From the NCBI GenBank assembly GCA_019419505.1, contig DXZS01000006.1, positions 8,041 to 72,040 of the forward strand: a stretch of DNA of 64,000 bases, read 5' to 3'. Source of the stretch: Collinsella sp. (GTDB lineage Bacteria > Actinomycetota > Coriobacteriia > Coriobacteriales > Coriobacteriaceae). The translations under genes and the position numbers were made by a program. This document shows positions 1-7,525 of this stretch, piece by piece; position 1 is the first letter of the stretch; every line of letters starts with the position of its first letter. The notes beneath the pieces are model-generated. The model worked only from the letters and a program-made list of their open reading frames with translations, was not told the origin of the DNA and made no database searches.

Positions 1-55
1 CATTGCTGCTCGAGGCTGGGGTAGAGGTGGTAGAAGCCGTCGAAAAGGCTCTTGA
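1..55. repeat. 55-bp exact copy of part of a sirtuin-like gene
   Basis: Bases 1-55 are identical to 3478-3532, which lie inside the third sirtuin-like gene (about residues 57-75, read on the minus strand). Similarity stops abruptly at base 56. If real, it is the start of a second, truncated copy of that gene running off the left edge, and would be the left border of a duplicated sirtuin locus interrupted by the radical SAM pair. The exact 55-base length is also a common assembler k-mer size, so an assembly-edge artefact is possible if the window starts at a contig end. Confidence 0.8.
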
Positions 56-282
56 CTACTTTCGATTGATGCTCAGTGCCCATTGTATTCGCTACGATTA
101 AACTCGGCGCAGGGGATACTGGCTTTCCGTGCGAAAACGCTCATGCCGCTAAATTGAGCGACCGCCTGTACTGCAGCGGGATCATCCGCCCGAGCGATCC
201 CTTAATCCGTTGCCCGTTGCGCCAATCGGCAGAAGCCACGCGTGGACGCTAATCGCTCGAGCAAATCGTCGTCGGTTTCCGT
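56..282. other. Intergenic stretch without a recognisable gene
   Basis: Between the 55-bp sirtuin fragment and the stop codon of the radical SAM gene I see no open frame with a ribosome binding site, no clear terminator and no similarity to other parts of the window. It is probably the distal flank of the segment that carries the radical SAM pair. Confidence 0.5.
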
Positions 283-1191
283 TTAACGATTTCTTTTTCC
301 GCTATTATCCGACCCTCGGACTTCCTCGTGATAGAAGTAGTCCACGATCACCGGATGCCCCTGGGGGACTCTGCCATAAGGCATTTCGTTGTCCACAAAG
401 GGGCAATCGTACTTCTTGGCCATTTCCTCAGCTTTTACTTCAAGCGCTTCAAAATAGCTACGGTTGCGCTTGTTATAGATCTCATCGTAAAGCGGTACGA
501 AATCGGGATGTTTCTCGGCGATATAATCCAGGATCGCTTTTTTGAAACCACCCCGAAGATTGAGATTTTCGAGCCAAAACAAATCGCACCGATCCTTTAC
601 TCGCTCAAAAATCATCTCAAAATCCGTGATGCCGGGAAATACCGGGGACACGAAGCAGACCGTACGGATACCTTCGTCATACACCTGCTTCATAGCAGCG
701 ATACGACGCTCGATGCTCGACGCGGAGTCCATATCGTTCTTGAAGTTCTCATCCAGCGTGTTGATCGACCATGAAACGGTCACTCGTCCAAGCTTCTTCA
801 GCAGATCGATATCCCGTACCACAAGATCGGACTTTGTGCAGATCAGAATATCTGCATCGCTGCCAATCAGCTGCTCCAGGAGTTTCCTGGTATTCCCGAA
901 TCGCTCCTCCTGTGGATTGTAGCCATCCGTCACAGAACCGATAACCACCCGCTGTCCAGCGTATTTCTTCGGATTCTTGATTTCCGGCCAATGCTTCACA
1001 TCAAGAAAGGTGCCCCATTCCTCCTTGTGTCCGGTAAAGCGCTTCATAAAGGAGGCATAGCAATACTTGCAGGCATGCGTGCAGCCTACATAGGGATTGA
1101 CCGAGTAGCCGCCTACCGGCAGGCTGGACTTGGTCATGATGTTCTTTGCTTCCACCTCATTGATGAGGATTCCATCGATCACTTCCGCCAT
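283..1191 (-). CDS. Radical SAM protein of the SPL-like 'mobile pair' type
   Basis: A 302-residue radical SAM enzyme. The cluster motif CTHACKYC (Cys37, Cys41, Cys44) follows the N-terminal stretch PVGGYSVNPYVG, as in spore-photoproduct-lyase-like radical SAM proteins. This motif binds a 4Fe-4S cluster and S-adenosylmethionine. The ATG at 1191 is preceded by GGAGG with good spacing; longer upstream frames lack a site and would run deep into the neighbour. It overlaps the upstream radical SAM gene by 13 bases, so the two are almost certainly co-translated. The pairing matches the families named 'radical SAM mobile pair protein A/B', known for sporadic distribution. The substrate is unknown. 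Which partner is called A and which B I cannot say with certainty. Confidence 0.85.
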   Translation of the reverse strand: MAEVIDGILINEVEAKNIMTKSSLPVGGYSVNPYVGCTHACKYCYASFMKRFTGHKEEWGTFLDVKHWPEIKNPKKYAGQRVVIGSVTDGYNPQEERFGNTRKLLEQLIGSDADILICTKSDLVVRDIDLLKKLGRVTVSWSINTLDENFKNDMDSASSIERRIAAMKQVYDEGIRTVCFVSPVFPGITDFEMIFERVKDRCDLFWLENLNLRGGFKKAILDYIAEKHPDFVPLYDEIYNKRNRSYFEALEVKAEEMAKKYDCPFVDNEMPYGRVPQGHPVIVDYFYHEEVRGSDNSGKRNR

Positions 1192-1868
1192 GTTCTCTGC
1201 ACCTCCAGCACTCTTTCGAATTCTTCCGGCAATTCCTGAATCATGTTTTCGTCCCCTATGACAGAGACGAGGTCTTCCTTCATAAACATTGGAATGCCAA
1301 GCGCGTGCGCCTGGTCCGTCAAAGACCATGCCCACTCCGGTTCCGTATGAACCTTCCTGCTCTGCGCCCCGGTCATGGTACCGACGACGATCCAGTTGAT
1401 TCCGGAAAGGTCGACCGTACCGGGATCGTCGAATAGCGGCTCAAAAGTAACGAAGAAGTGATTTGCTTTGACGTTTTTCCGAAGGGCGTCGATACGCCAC
1501 AGCTCCGCTTTCCTCGTCACCGTAACGCCGAACCATGCGTTTTCCAGGTCGGTATCTAAATCCAGCAAATCGGGTCTCTTGGTCAGGAACAGGAACTGAT
1601 GCTGTGGATTCTCATGGATCTTTGCAAATACCTCGTCTCGCCATTCCAGCTTCCACCCGGAGAGATCGCTCATGCCGGTAAGGAGAAAGTTCTGCGGGCG
1701 TTTCTTTTCCATCATCTTGAGCTTGCTCGGGAAGAACGCAGGATCAGCGAAGTCGTCAATCATATGCCAACGTTTCACATTGTTACGGGCATAGCAATAT
1801 GGACACCCCACCGTGCAGCCGATGACGATATTCATATTCTGAATCTGATTTTTGATGCAGATGCTCAT
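1179..1868 (-). CDS. Radical SAM / DUF5131 (Gp37/Gp68-like) protein, partner of the pair
   Basis: A 229-residue protein with the radical SAM motif CTVGCPYC (Cys18, Cys22, Cys25) very close to the N terminus, followed by YARNNVKRW. The body resembles the DUF5131 / phage Gp37-Gp68 family: a FLLTGMSDLSGW segment, FLFLTKRP near the middle, and WFGVTV. Its ATG at 1868 overlaps the stop codon of a short sirtuin remnant (ATGA), so translation is probably coupled to that remnant and driven from the duplicated sirtuin promoter. The 3' end overlaps the second radical SAM gene. It most likely works with that partner, but no substrate can be read from the sequence. Confidence 0.85.
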   Translation of the reverse strand: MSICIKNQIQNMNIVIGCTVGCPYCYARNNVKRWHMIDDFADPAFFPSKLKMMEKKRPQNFLLTGMSDLSGWKLEWRDEVFAKIHENPQHQFLFLTKRPDLLDLDTDLENAWFGVTVTRKAELWRIDALRKNVKANHFFVTFEPLFDDPGTVDLSGINWIVVGTMTGAQSRKVHTEPEWAWSLTDQAHALGIPMFMKEDLVSVIGDENMIQELPEEFERVLEVQRTWRK

Positions 1869-2065
1869 AACGCCTGCCTACCTGCCTCTCCCGTAAACAC
1901 GCAATCAGCCTTCCCCACCTTGCGGGCAAAAGCCTCGATATCTTGCTTGCAAGCAGCAGGCTCGCAATCGCTCAAATCGTATGACGTGCCGCCGTTTCGA
2001 TAGACGGCCCGATGGGAAAACGATCGGCTGACAAGCCCGATGCCGAGCTTCTCGCACAGGGTCAT
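1865..2065 (-). pseudogene. Truncated N terminus of a sirtuin-like protein
   Basis: This 66-residue frame starts MTLCEKLGIG and contains RSFSHRAVYRNGGTSYDLSD. It aligns along its length with residues 1-57 of the intact sirtuin-like protein at 4391-5356, which starts MTLYEQL and has QSFSLQAAYRSGGTPYELSD. Similarity ends at ADCV, just before the NAD-binding glycine loop, after which the frame runs briefly into GEAGRQAL and stops. The catalytic domain is gone. It has its own ribosome site (GGGAGC) and ends in a 4-base ATGA overlap with the radical SAM gene, so it may now serve as a translated leader that couples the radical SAM pair to the old promoter. Confidence 0.8.
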
Positions 2066-2085
2066 CCGTGCTCCCTTTCAGCTAT

Positions 2086-2103
2086 AAAAAACAGGTGTCT
2101 ATA
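2086..2103. promoter_or_regulatory. Degenerate copy of the TetR operator
   Basis: This lies between the divergent sirtuin remnant and the left TetR gene, at the same place as the operator in the right-hand copy. The core ACAGGTGTCTATA is identical to that copy, but the other arm reads AAAA instead of TATA; a TATA lies three bases further out. Binding may be weaker or shifted. Operator function is inferred. Confidence 0.5.
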
Positions 2104-2208
2104 AACAGTATCCTTGTTGATTTTCGCAGGGGCAATGAACAAACGCGTGCACCTGTCGATAAACGAACAGCTACTGGACATTGTCAAACGACTCAGATTG
2201 GAGAGGCG

Positions 2209-2769
2209 ATGGGAGAAACCAAGATCGACCGCCGGCGGCGCTACACCCTCTCGGTCATACAGGAGGCGTTCTTCGCGCTGCTGGTCGAGGTCGGCTTCGC
2301 GAAGATGACGGTGGCGGACATCTGCCGCCGCGCCGAGATCAACCGGGGAACGTTCTATCTGCATTACGAGGATAAGTACGCGCTGCTCGATGCGCTTATC
2401 GACGAGGCATTGGCAGCGGCTCCCCCGCTTGAGGGGGTTGAATCGGCAACGCTTTGCCAGCGTCCGCCGGCAGACGACGATTATCGCCTGCTTTATTCGG
2501 ACAGCGACGCATACGCTCGCGTAGCCCAGCGCGTCATAGAACGCGGAGCGGAGCAGATGGTTCCCTGGGTCATGGAGAAAACAGGGCTTTCACGCGAAGA
2601 CGCCTTCCTGCTCTTCGTCCACAACGTCCAGGGCAATCTGGCCGTCAACCGCCTGCTCGGCTGGAGACGAGGCCCCGAGTTCGCCCATGCCCAGGAGCTG
2701 CTCAACGCCTATTCCGAAGGGGGCTTACTGGCGGTATCCGCTCTTCGCGATTCCGATAACCCATCGTGA
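2209..2769 (+). CDS. TetR/AcrR-family regulator, left copy
   Basis: A 186-residue TetR-type repressor. Residues about 15-60 form the DNA-binding helix-turn-helix (LVEVGFAKMTVADICRRAEI, then NRGTFYLHYEDKYALLDALI). The C-terminal ligand/dimer domain includes GLSREDAFLLFVHNVQGNLA. The ATG at 2209 follows GGAGAGG. It is a close paralogue of the regulator at 5500-6057: both begin with a KIDRRRRYTLSV segment and share nearly every motif. It is divergent from the sirtuin remnant and radical SAM pair, so it probably controls those. Its small-molecule ligand is unknown. Confidence 0.9.
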   Translation: MGETKIDRRRRYTLSVIQEAFFALLVEVGFAKMTVADICRRAEINRGTFYLHYEDKYALLDALIDEALAAAPPLEGVESATLCQRPPADDDYRLLYSDSDAYARVAQRVIERGAEQMVPWVMEKTGLSREDAFLLFVHNVQGNLAVNRLLGWRRGPEFAHAQELLNAYSEGGLLAVSALRDSDNPS

Positions 2770-2852
2770 CCTGCGATTCAGGAATACCAGCCTCCGAGCC
2801 CTCTCGTTCGGAGACTGCGGCTAAAACCTCATTGCGCGTCTACCGCTCCGCG

Positions 2853-3701
2853 TTACTCGCCACCTGCCCGCGCCACCGAGAGCAGGGCGCCCAAATCGGC
2901 CTGGATCGCCTCTGCCTTGCTTCCAAGCTGCAGCGGAGCCGAGTCGCCCGAGATGTTTACGCTCAGCAGGTGCGCATCCGGCAGCTTTGCGGCCATGCTC
3001 CAGAACGGGAGCGTGATGATGCCAGGGGTCATCTCGCCCACGCCGAGCTCCAGCAACAGCACGCGGCCATTGCCGCGCTCGCACACGAAGCGCTCGTATC
3101 GTTCGAGGCCCTCGCGCCATGCCGCGCCCTGCAGAAATGTGTCGTCGCGCACCCACGGCACAAGCTGCCAGCCGCAGTGCGGGCACCGGGGGATATCCTC
3201 GCTGCGGACCTCGAATCCCGTCATGCCCGCGAGCATGCGCTCGACGTAGGGACTCGAATCGAAGAGCTCGTCGCAGCATGGCTGCTTGCACTGAAGGTGC
3301 GCGAAGCTTCCCTGATAGTTGCAGATTCTCTCGGCGGGAAACGTCTTCTCGACTTGGGTGTCTACATTGGTGCTCAGGATGAAGTAATCCTTATGGCCGA
3401 TGAGGGACCGTAGGTCGAGATAGGGCTGCGAGGCCAGCTCGCGCAGCATGAAGTCGATGTATCGCGCGTAGTAGGCCCATTGCTGCTCGAGGCTGGGGTA
3501 GAGGTGGTAGAAGCCGTCGAAAAGGCTCTTGAAGCCAAAGGCTTGCTGCCAGTCCGCCATTCCTGCGCGCGCCATGCCCGCGCGGTTGTAATGGTTGAAC
3601 CCGGCGGCGCTCGACATGCCCGAGCCGATGCCGACGATGATGGCGTCGGCATCGTCGATAAGGCTTCGAAGCCTACGCGCTTCTCTTTCTAGGGGTGGCA
3701 T
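2853..3701 (-). CDS. Sirtuin-fold protein 3 (SirTM-like, catalytic His to Gln)
   Basis: A 282-residue Sir2-family protein. The NAD-binding loop GIGSGMSSAAG is at residues 24-34; STNVD at 110-114 stands where sirtuins have TQNID; zinc-type cysteines are C138, C142/C143, C173 and C176 (CPHCG). In NYQGS, Gln130 sits where deacetylase sirtuins have the catalytic His of the HG motif. The same His-to-Gln change is known in SirTM enzymes, which ADP-ribosylate protein, so ADP-ribosyl transfer is more likely than deacetylation. The start at 3701 follows GAGGAG and overlaps the upstream sirtuin gene by 13 bases. It is the last gene of a three-gene operon. No macrodomain or lipoate gene, the usual SirTM partners, is present nearby. 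Confidence 0.8.
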   Translation of the reverse strand: MPPLEREARRLRSLIDDADAIIVGIGSGMSSAAGFNHYNRAGMARAGMADWQQAFGFKSLFDGFYHLYPSLEQQWAYYARYIDFMLRELASQPYLDLRSLIGHKDYFILSTNVDTQVEKTFPAERICNYQGSFAHLQCKQPCCDELFDSSPYVERMLAGMTGFEVRSEDIPRCPHCGWQLVPWVRDDTFLQGAAWREGLERYERFVCERGNGRVLLLELGVGEMTPGIITLPFWSMAAKLPDAHLLSVNISGDSAPLQLGSKAEAIQADLGALLSVARAGGE

Positions 3702-4387
3702 CGGGCGATCTCCTCGAAAGCCGGGGCCATATCGCCGTCAACGAGAATCGTCTCGCACGAAGCGTCGGGCGCCATGGCCTGGCCGTAGTTGAACACGATG
3801 TAGGTGGCGTGCTCGCAGGCGTTCGCGATCTGGGCGAGCATGCGCTTTATGACGCCGTTGTGCAGTCCCACGCCAAGTTCGAGGATGGCGACCCTGCCGT
3901 TGCGATGGGCTTGCACAAGACGCGCGAGCTCGTCGAGCTGGGCCATGGCGAGGGCGTCTGGATGGGCGAGGCGCCGCTCGTCAACCGACGTGCGCGTGCT
4001 CCCCTCAGTCTCGAGCACGCGCTCCTCGTCGAACCCGGCGCGCGCGAAGTGCCCGTCGATGTTGCATGTGACCAGGAAGGTGTCAGCGTGCTCTGTAAGA
4101 CGCCGCAGCCCGTTCATGAGCGAGCCGGGCTCATACTCGACATACTCCTTTTGGTGGAACCGCTCGACCCATCGGCTTCGCACGCTGGCATCCGGGGAGG
4201 CGAGCCCCTGCAGTATGCAGCCGATGCCGTCGGCCTGGGCGAGGTCCCCGTACGCCTCTTGGAAATGAGCATCGGCGCAGAAAAGGTTGAGCCCCTCCGC
4301 CATGTCGAGTCCGTTGCTAGCGCCGATGATGACAAGATCCGCTTCGGCTAGCGCCCTGCCTATGCGAACTGCTTCCGCCAACTCCAT
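3689..4387 (-). CDS. Sirtuin-fold protein 2, zinc-less and with catalytic His to Glu
   Basis: A 232-residue divergent Sir2-fold protein. It keeps a glycine loop (GASNGLD, residues 22-28) and CNIDGHF (108-114), close to the sirtuin NID signature. It lacks the zinc-binding cysteine pairs, and the catalytic position reads ETEGS with Glu128 in place of His. It is about 50-90 residues shorter than its neighbours. It starts 3 bases after the stop of sirtuin 1 and overlaps sirtuin 3, so all three are translated together. It could be an inactive or altered subunit of a hetero-oligomer with the other two, which is inference. The fold assignment rests on motif order and clear similarity in layout to the flanking genes. 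Confidence 0.7.
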   Translation of the reverse strand: MELAEAVRIGRALAEADLVIIGASNGLDMAEGLNLFCADAHFQEAYGDLAQADGIGCILQGLASPDASVRSRWVERFHQKEYVEYEPGSLMNGLRRLTEHADTFLVTCNIDGHFARAGFDEERVLETEGSTRTSVDERRLAHPDALAMAQLDELARLVQAHRNGRVAILELGVGLHNGVIKRMLAQIANACEHATYIVFNYGQAMAPDASCETILVDGDMAPAFEEIARCHP

Positions 4388-4390
4388 GCG

Positions 4391-5356
4391 CTACCTCCCC
4401 AGCGTCTTGCGCACGTCGGCGAGCACGTCGGCGATGTCGGCGCGAACGGCGAGCCCCCGATCCTCGATCGCGCGGGGGAGAAACTGCGTCTTGTTGTTTA
4501 CGGCGATGTAGCTGGCCTGCGGTAACTGCGCCGTGAGGGCCCAGAACGGCTCCTGGATAAACGCGGGCGTCATGCGGCCCACACCCAGCTCGAGGAAGAG
4601 GATCCTCTGCCGTGCGTGCGCGTCGAGCCAGTCGGACACCTTGCGGTACTGCTCCTCGTAGAGTTCGCCCTGCAGGAAGTTGCCGTAGCCGCGAACCCAG
4701 GGGAACGCCTCTGCCCCGCAGTGCGGGCAGCGCGGCACGAGCTCTGTCGGAACCTCAAGGCCGTCTCCCATGGCCTCTACCATGTTGGAGACCGGCTCGA
4801 CCGCATCCCACACCGCGTCGGTGCAACAGCGGGAGCACTGAAAGAAGCGGTGGTCGCCTTGGATCTCTGCCACTTTCTCCCAGGGATAGAGCTTCACAAA
4901 CTGCGTGTCCTGGTTGGTGGTGAGCACGAAGAAATCCTTCTCGGCGAGAATGGCGTCGAGGTCCTTGTAGGGCTTGCGCAGCGGGGCGTTGAGCGTGGTG
5001 TCGAGGAAGGTGGCGAGGTATCCCCAGCGCGCCTCGGCGGTGGGCCAGCGGTAGAACGACCCCTCGAAAGCGCCCTTGAAACCGTAACGCTCGGCGAATT
5101 TGCCGAAATGCCTGCGATAGGTTGCGTTGTCCTCGTAATAGAAGTCGCCGCCGCCCGCCGCGGAGAGCCCAGAGGCCCCGCCCACCAGCACGCAATCGGC
5201 TTCCTCGATCATGCGGGCGAAGTCCCTGATTTGCTGGTCGTAGGGCTCGGGCTCGCGGTCACTCAGCTCATAGGGCGTGCCGCCGCTGCGGTAGGCGGCC
5301 TGAAGGGAAAACGATTGGTTGGTGAGCTCGATAACGAGCTGCTCGTACAGGGTCAC
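4391..5356 (-). CDS. Sirtuin-fold protein 1 (SirTM-like, catalytic His to Gln)
   Basis: A 321-residue Sir2-family protein and first gene of the triad. An N-terminal extension of about 55 residues precedes the NAD loop GGASGLSAAGGG (59-70). TTNQD at 146-150 replaces TQNID, EIQGD puts Gln166 at the catalytic His position, and zinc-type cysteines are C174, C177/C178, C210 and C213. I chose the GTG at 5356 (valine codon of VTLYEQL): it has AAGAAGG six bases upstream, lies at the same place as the ATG of the duplicated copy, and the longer frame would run through the promoter. A TATAAT box and an overlapping palindrome lie 20-40 bases upstream. By analogy with SirTM, it may be an NAD-dependent ADP-ribosyltransferase. 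Confidence 0.8.
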   Translation of the reverse strand: MTLYEQLVIELTNQSFSLQAAYRSGGTPYELSDREPEPYDQQIRDFARMIEEADCVLVGGASGLSAAGGGDFYYEDNATYRRHFGKFAERYGFKGAFEGSFYRWPTAEARWGYLATFLDTTLNAPLRKPYKDLDAILAEKDFFVLTTNQDTQFVKLYPWEKVAEIQGDHRFFQCSRCCTDAVWDAVEPVSNMVEAMGDGLEVPTELVPRCPHCGAEAFPWVRGYGNFLQGELYEEQYRKVSDWLDAHARQRILFLELGVGRMTPAFIQEPFWALTAQLPQASYIAVNNKTQFLPRAIEDRGLAVRADIADVLADVRKTLGR

Positions 5357-5375
5357 TGGATACCTTCTTTCAGCT

Positions 5376-5395
5376 ATTATAAACAGGTGTCTATA
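5376..5395. promoter_or_regulatory. Sirtuin-operon -10 box with overlapping TetR operator
   Basis: The 18-base imperfect palindrome TATAnACAnnTGTnTATA lies at 5378-5395 (14 of 18 positions symmetric). On the minus strand a perfect -10 box TATAAT (plus positions 5376-5381) overlaps its edge, so a bound repressor would block the sirtuin promoter. It sits between the divergent sirtuin operon and TetR gene, and a related site is in the duplicate locus. Assignment to the adjacent TetR protein is inference. Confidence 0.7.
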
Positions 5396-5499
5396 AAAAG
5401 TATCCATGTCGATTTGCTTAAGAGCAATGAACAGCTTCGGCCTGCTGTCGATAAACGAGCGTTTGCCGGGCATTGTCGAGCGTTGCAATTGGAGGGGTA

Positions 5500-6057
5500 A
5501 TGGAAGCGGGCAAGATCGATCGTCGCCGACGCTATACGCTCTCGGTCATACGGGAGGCGTTCTTCGCGCTGCTGGCCGAGGTCGGCTTCGCGAAGATGAC
5601 GGTAGCGGATATCTGCCGCCGCGCCGATATCAACCGCGGCACGTTCTATCTGCACTACGAGGACAAGTTCGCCCTGCTCGACGCGCTTATCGACGAGGCC
5701 TTGGCGGCGGTGCCGCCGCTCGAGGGAACGGAGGCGGGTGCCCTCTGCCAGCGTCCGCCGGCAAACGATGACTATTATCTGCTCTACTCGGATGACGACG
5801 CGTACGCCCGGGTGGCACAGCGCGTCGTCGAGCGCGGCGCCGAGCAGATGGTTCCCTCGATCATGGAGGAGACTGGGCTTTCGCGCGAGGACGCCTATCT
5901 GCTCTTCGTCCACAACGTCCAGGGAAATCTCGCGGTCAACCGCCTGCTCGGTTGGAGGCGAGGGCCCGAGTTTGCCCACGCTCAGGAGCTGCTCAGCGCC
6001 TATTCCGAAGGGGGTATGTGGGCGGTATCGGCCCCTTGCAGATTAATCGCGAATTAG
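5500..6057 (+). CDS. TetR/AcrR-family regulator, right copy
   Basis: A 185-residue TetR-family repressor, paralogue of 2209-2769. The helix-turn-helix spans about residues 25-50 (FAKMTVADICRRADINRGTF), followed by YLHYEDKFALLDALIDEAL. The ATG at 5500 follows GGAGGGG; the in-frame ATG at 5473 has no site. It is transcribed divergently from the sirtuin triad and likely represses both directions through the palindrome at 5378-5395. The last four bases overlap the convergent cupin gene. The two TetR copies differ mainly at the C terminus. Confidence 0.9.
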   Translation: MEAGKIDRRRRYTLSVIREAFFALLAEVGFAKMTVADICRRADINRGTFYLHYEDKFALLDALIDEALAAVPPLEGTEAGALCQRPPANDDYYLLYSDDDAYARVAQRVVERGAEQMVPSIMEETGLSREDAYLLFVHNVQGNLAVNRLLGWRRGPEFAHAQELLSAYSEGGMWAVSAPCRLIAN

Positions 6058-6407
6058 AACATGATGGCGTCGTCGGCCGTGAAGGCATCGAGGGATCCCT
6101 GCTTGACCTGAATGCAGACGTATGTGATCTCCGAGTCGGACGCGGCGCGGAACTGACGATGCGCAGCGGGGGAAATGCGCAGCCAGTCGCCGGCCGCAAG
6201 CTCGATATCCTCACCGTCGATCGTGACCGAGCCTGCGCCCTCGAGCACGCCATAGATCTCCTCGTTTTCCTTGTGTGCATGGACGAACGGAACGCCAGCG
6301 CCGGCGGGAAGACTGTTGATACTCACCTCTGCCCCGGTAAGCCCGAGCACCTCGTGCAGCTCAACGCGGCTCTCATTGCCGATGTGGGTCTTTGCATAAT
6401 TAGCCAT
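6054..6407 (-). CDS. Small cupin-domain protein
   Basis: A 117-residue single-domain cupin. The first cupin motif is HAHKENEEIYGVLEG with metal-type ligands His43, His45 and a Glu at 49 or 50; the second is GDWLRISPAAHRQF with His83. Such small cupins bind a divalent metal and act as isomerases, dioxygenases or ligand sensors; the sequence does not tell which. The start follows AGAGAGG. It is divergent from the HxlR regulator and two genes from an Fe-S flavoprotein, suggesting a redox or electrophile response unit. Confidence 0.85.
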   Translation of the reverse strand: MANYAKTHIGNESRVELHEVLGLTGAEVSINSLPAGAGVPFVHAHKENEEIYGVLEGAGSVTIDGEDIELAAGDWLRISPAAHRQFRAASDSEITYVCIQVKQGSLDAFTADDAIMF

Positions 6408-6482
6408 AATGGTTCCTCTCTTGGGGTTGATTTACCTTGCAGGCATCTCCTGCGTGAGATATATTCAACGCGAAAGCGCATG

Positions 6483-6506
6483 CAAATACGAGTACGCACA
6501 TATTTG
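6483..6506. promoter_or_regulatory. Inverted repeat in the cupin/HxlR divergent region
   Basis: CAAATA and TATTTG form an inverted repeat with a 12-base spacer in the 150-base region between the divergent cupin and HxlR genes. HxlR-family dimers bind palindromes in their own promoters, so it is a candidate operator. Support is positional only. Confidence 0.35.
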
Positions 6507-6558
6507 TAACTGCGCGCCTTTTTGTGAAACCGGTATGGTCAAGGAGGTTGGGTCTCCC

Positions 6559-6885
6559 ATGATGGCGAAAGAGGAGCTTCCGGAGTGTCCGGTCGCAACG
6601 GCGGTAGCGCTCATTGGCGGCAAGTGGAAACTGCTCATTATTCGTAACTTACGCGTACGCCCTTGGCGTTTCAACGAGTTGCGCCGCAACCTGGAGGGGA
6701 TCTCTCAGAAGGTGCTTACCGACAGCCTGCGGCAGATGGAGGATGATGGGCTGGTCTTTCGCCATGACTATGGCGAGAATCCTCCCCGCGTTGAGTATGG
6801 CCTTACCGAGCTCGGCCGCCAGATGATGCCCATCATGGACTCGCTGGCAGACTTCGGCGCTTATTACAAGACAATTGTTTCGTAG
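6559..6885 (+). CDS. HxlR-family winged-helix regulator
   Basis: A 108-residue HxlR-type transcription factor. It has the family hallmark CPVATAVALIGGKWKLLIIR with a Cys near the N terminus, which in several HxlR members (YodB, HypR type) senses electrophiles or disulfide stress. The winged helix continues as RFNELRRNLEGISQKVL and ends with YGLTELGRQM. I chose the ATG at 6559: AAGGAGG is 11 bases upstream, and upstream frames would extend into the promoter. Neighbours (a cupin and a flavoprotein) fit a role in quinone, aldehyde or oxidant response. Confidence 0.9.
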   Translation: MMAKEELPECPVATAVALIGGKWKLLIIRNLRVRPWRFNELRRNLEGISQKVLTDSLRQMEDDGLVFRHDYGENPPRVEYGLTELGRQMMPIMDSLADFGAYYKTIVS

Positions 6886-6984
6886 CAGACACATCGCTTG
6901 GGGGGCGGAGAACCGCTACGAGGGTGCTAACGAAAACCTGTCCCGAATCATCGTGCGCCTGCGGCATGAAGGAGGGAGATTCCT

Positions 6985-7515
6985 ATGAATATCGTTGTAT
7001 TGAGCGGCAGCCCGCGTAAGGGCGCCAATACCGACACCATGGTCGAAGCGTTTGCCGAGACCGCGCGTGAAGGCGGCAATGCGGTCGAGGTCGTCCGCGT
7101 TGCCAGCAAGAAGATCGCCGGCTGCTTGGGATGCCAGTACTGCTTCGCTCATGAGGGCGTCTGCGTGCAGAAGGATGACATGGCCAACGTGATCGAGTCG
7201 CTGAAAGGCGCCGATATGGTTGTCTTCGCTTCGCCGATCTACTGGTTCGATATCACCGCGCAGGAGAAGGCCGTCATCGACCGCCTGTACGCCTTCGGCG
7301 CTACGGGCTTCCCGTTCACCAAGACGGCACTTTTGCTCGATAGCCACAGCGAAGGCGTCTATGATGCGGCAATCGCCATGTACAAGGCAACCTGCGCGTA
7401 CTGCAAGTGGGAGGACCAGGGCATTGTCACCATCAGCGGTATGACCGAGCGCGACAGCATGGCATCGTCGCCCAAGTTGGAAGAGGTGCGCGAGCTCGCT
7501 CGCAAGCTCGTCTAA
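6985..7515 (+). CDS. Iron-sulfur-type flavoprotein (NADPH-dependent FMN reductase family)
   Basis: A 176-residue flavodoxin-fold protein. LSGSPRKGANT (residues 6-16) is the FMN phosphate loop, and SPIYWFD is a second flavin contact. A compact cysteine motif, Cys47-x2-Cys50-x2-Cys53-x6-Cys60, matches the 4Fe-4S binding arrangement of Isf-type flavoproteins, so a cluster is plausible. Such proteins transfer electrons to quinones, nitro compounds or oxygen. A good ribosome site (GGAGGGAG) precedes the ATG. It lies downstream of the HxlR gene on the same strand and is probably its target. Confidence 0.88.
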   Translation: MNIVVLSGSPRKGANTDTMVEAFAETAREGGNAVEVVRVASKKIAGCLGCQYCFAHEGVCVQKDDMANVIESLKGADMVVFASPIYWFDITAQEKAVIDRLYAFGATGFPFTKTALLLDSHSEGVYDAAIAMYKATCAYCKWEDQGIVTISGMTERDSMASSPKLEEVRELARKLV

Positions 7516-7525
7516 GGACAAGAAG

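Noticed and set aside
5377..5488. Upstream extension of sirtuin 1 to an ATG at 5488
   Set aside because: That extension would translate the promoter and operator and has no ribosome site; the GTG at 5356 matches the start in the duplicated copy.
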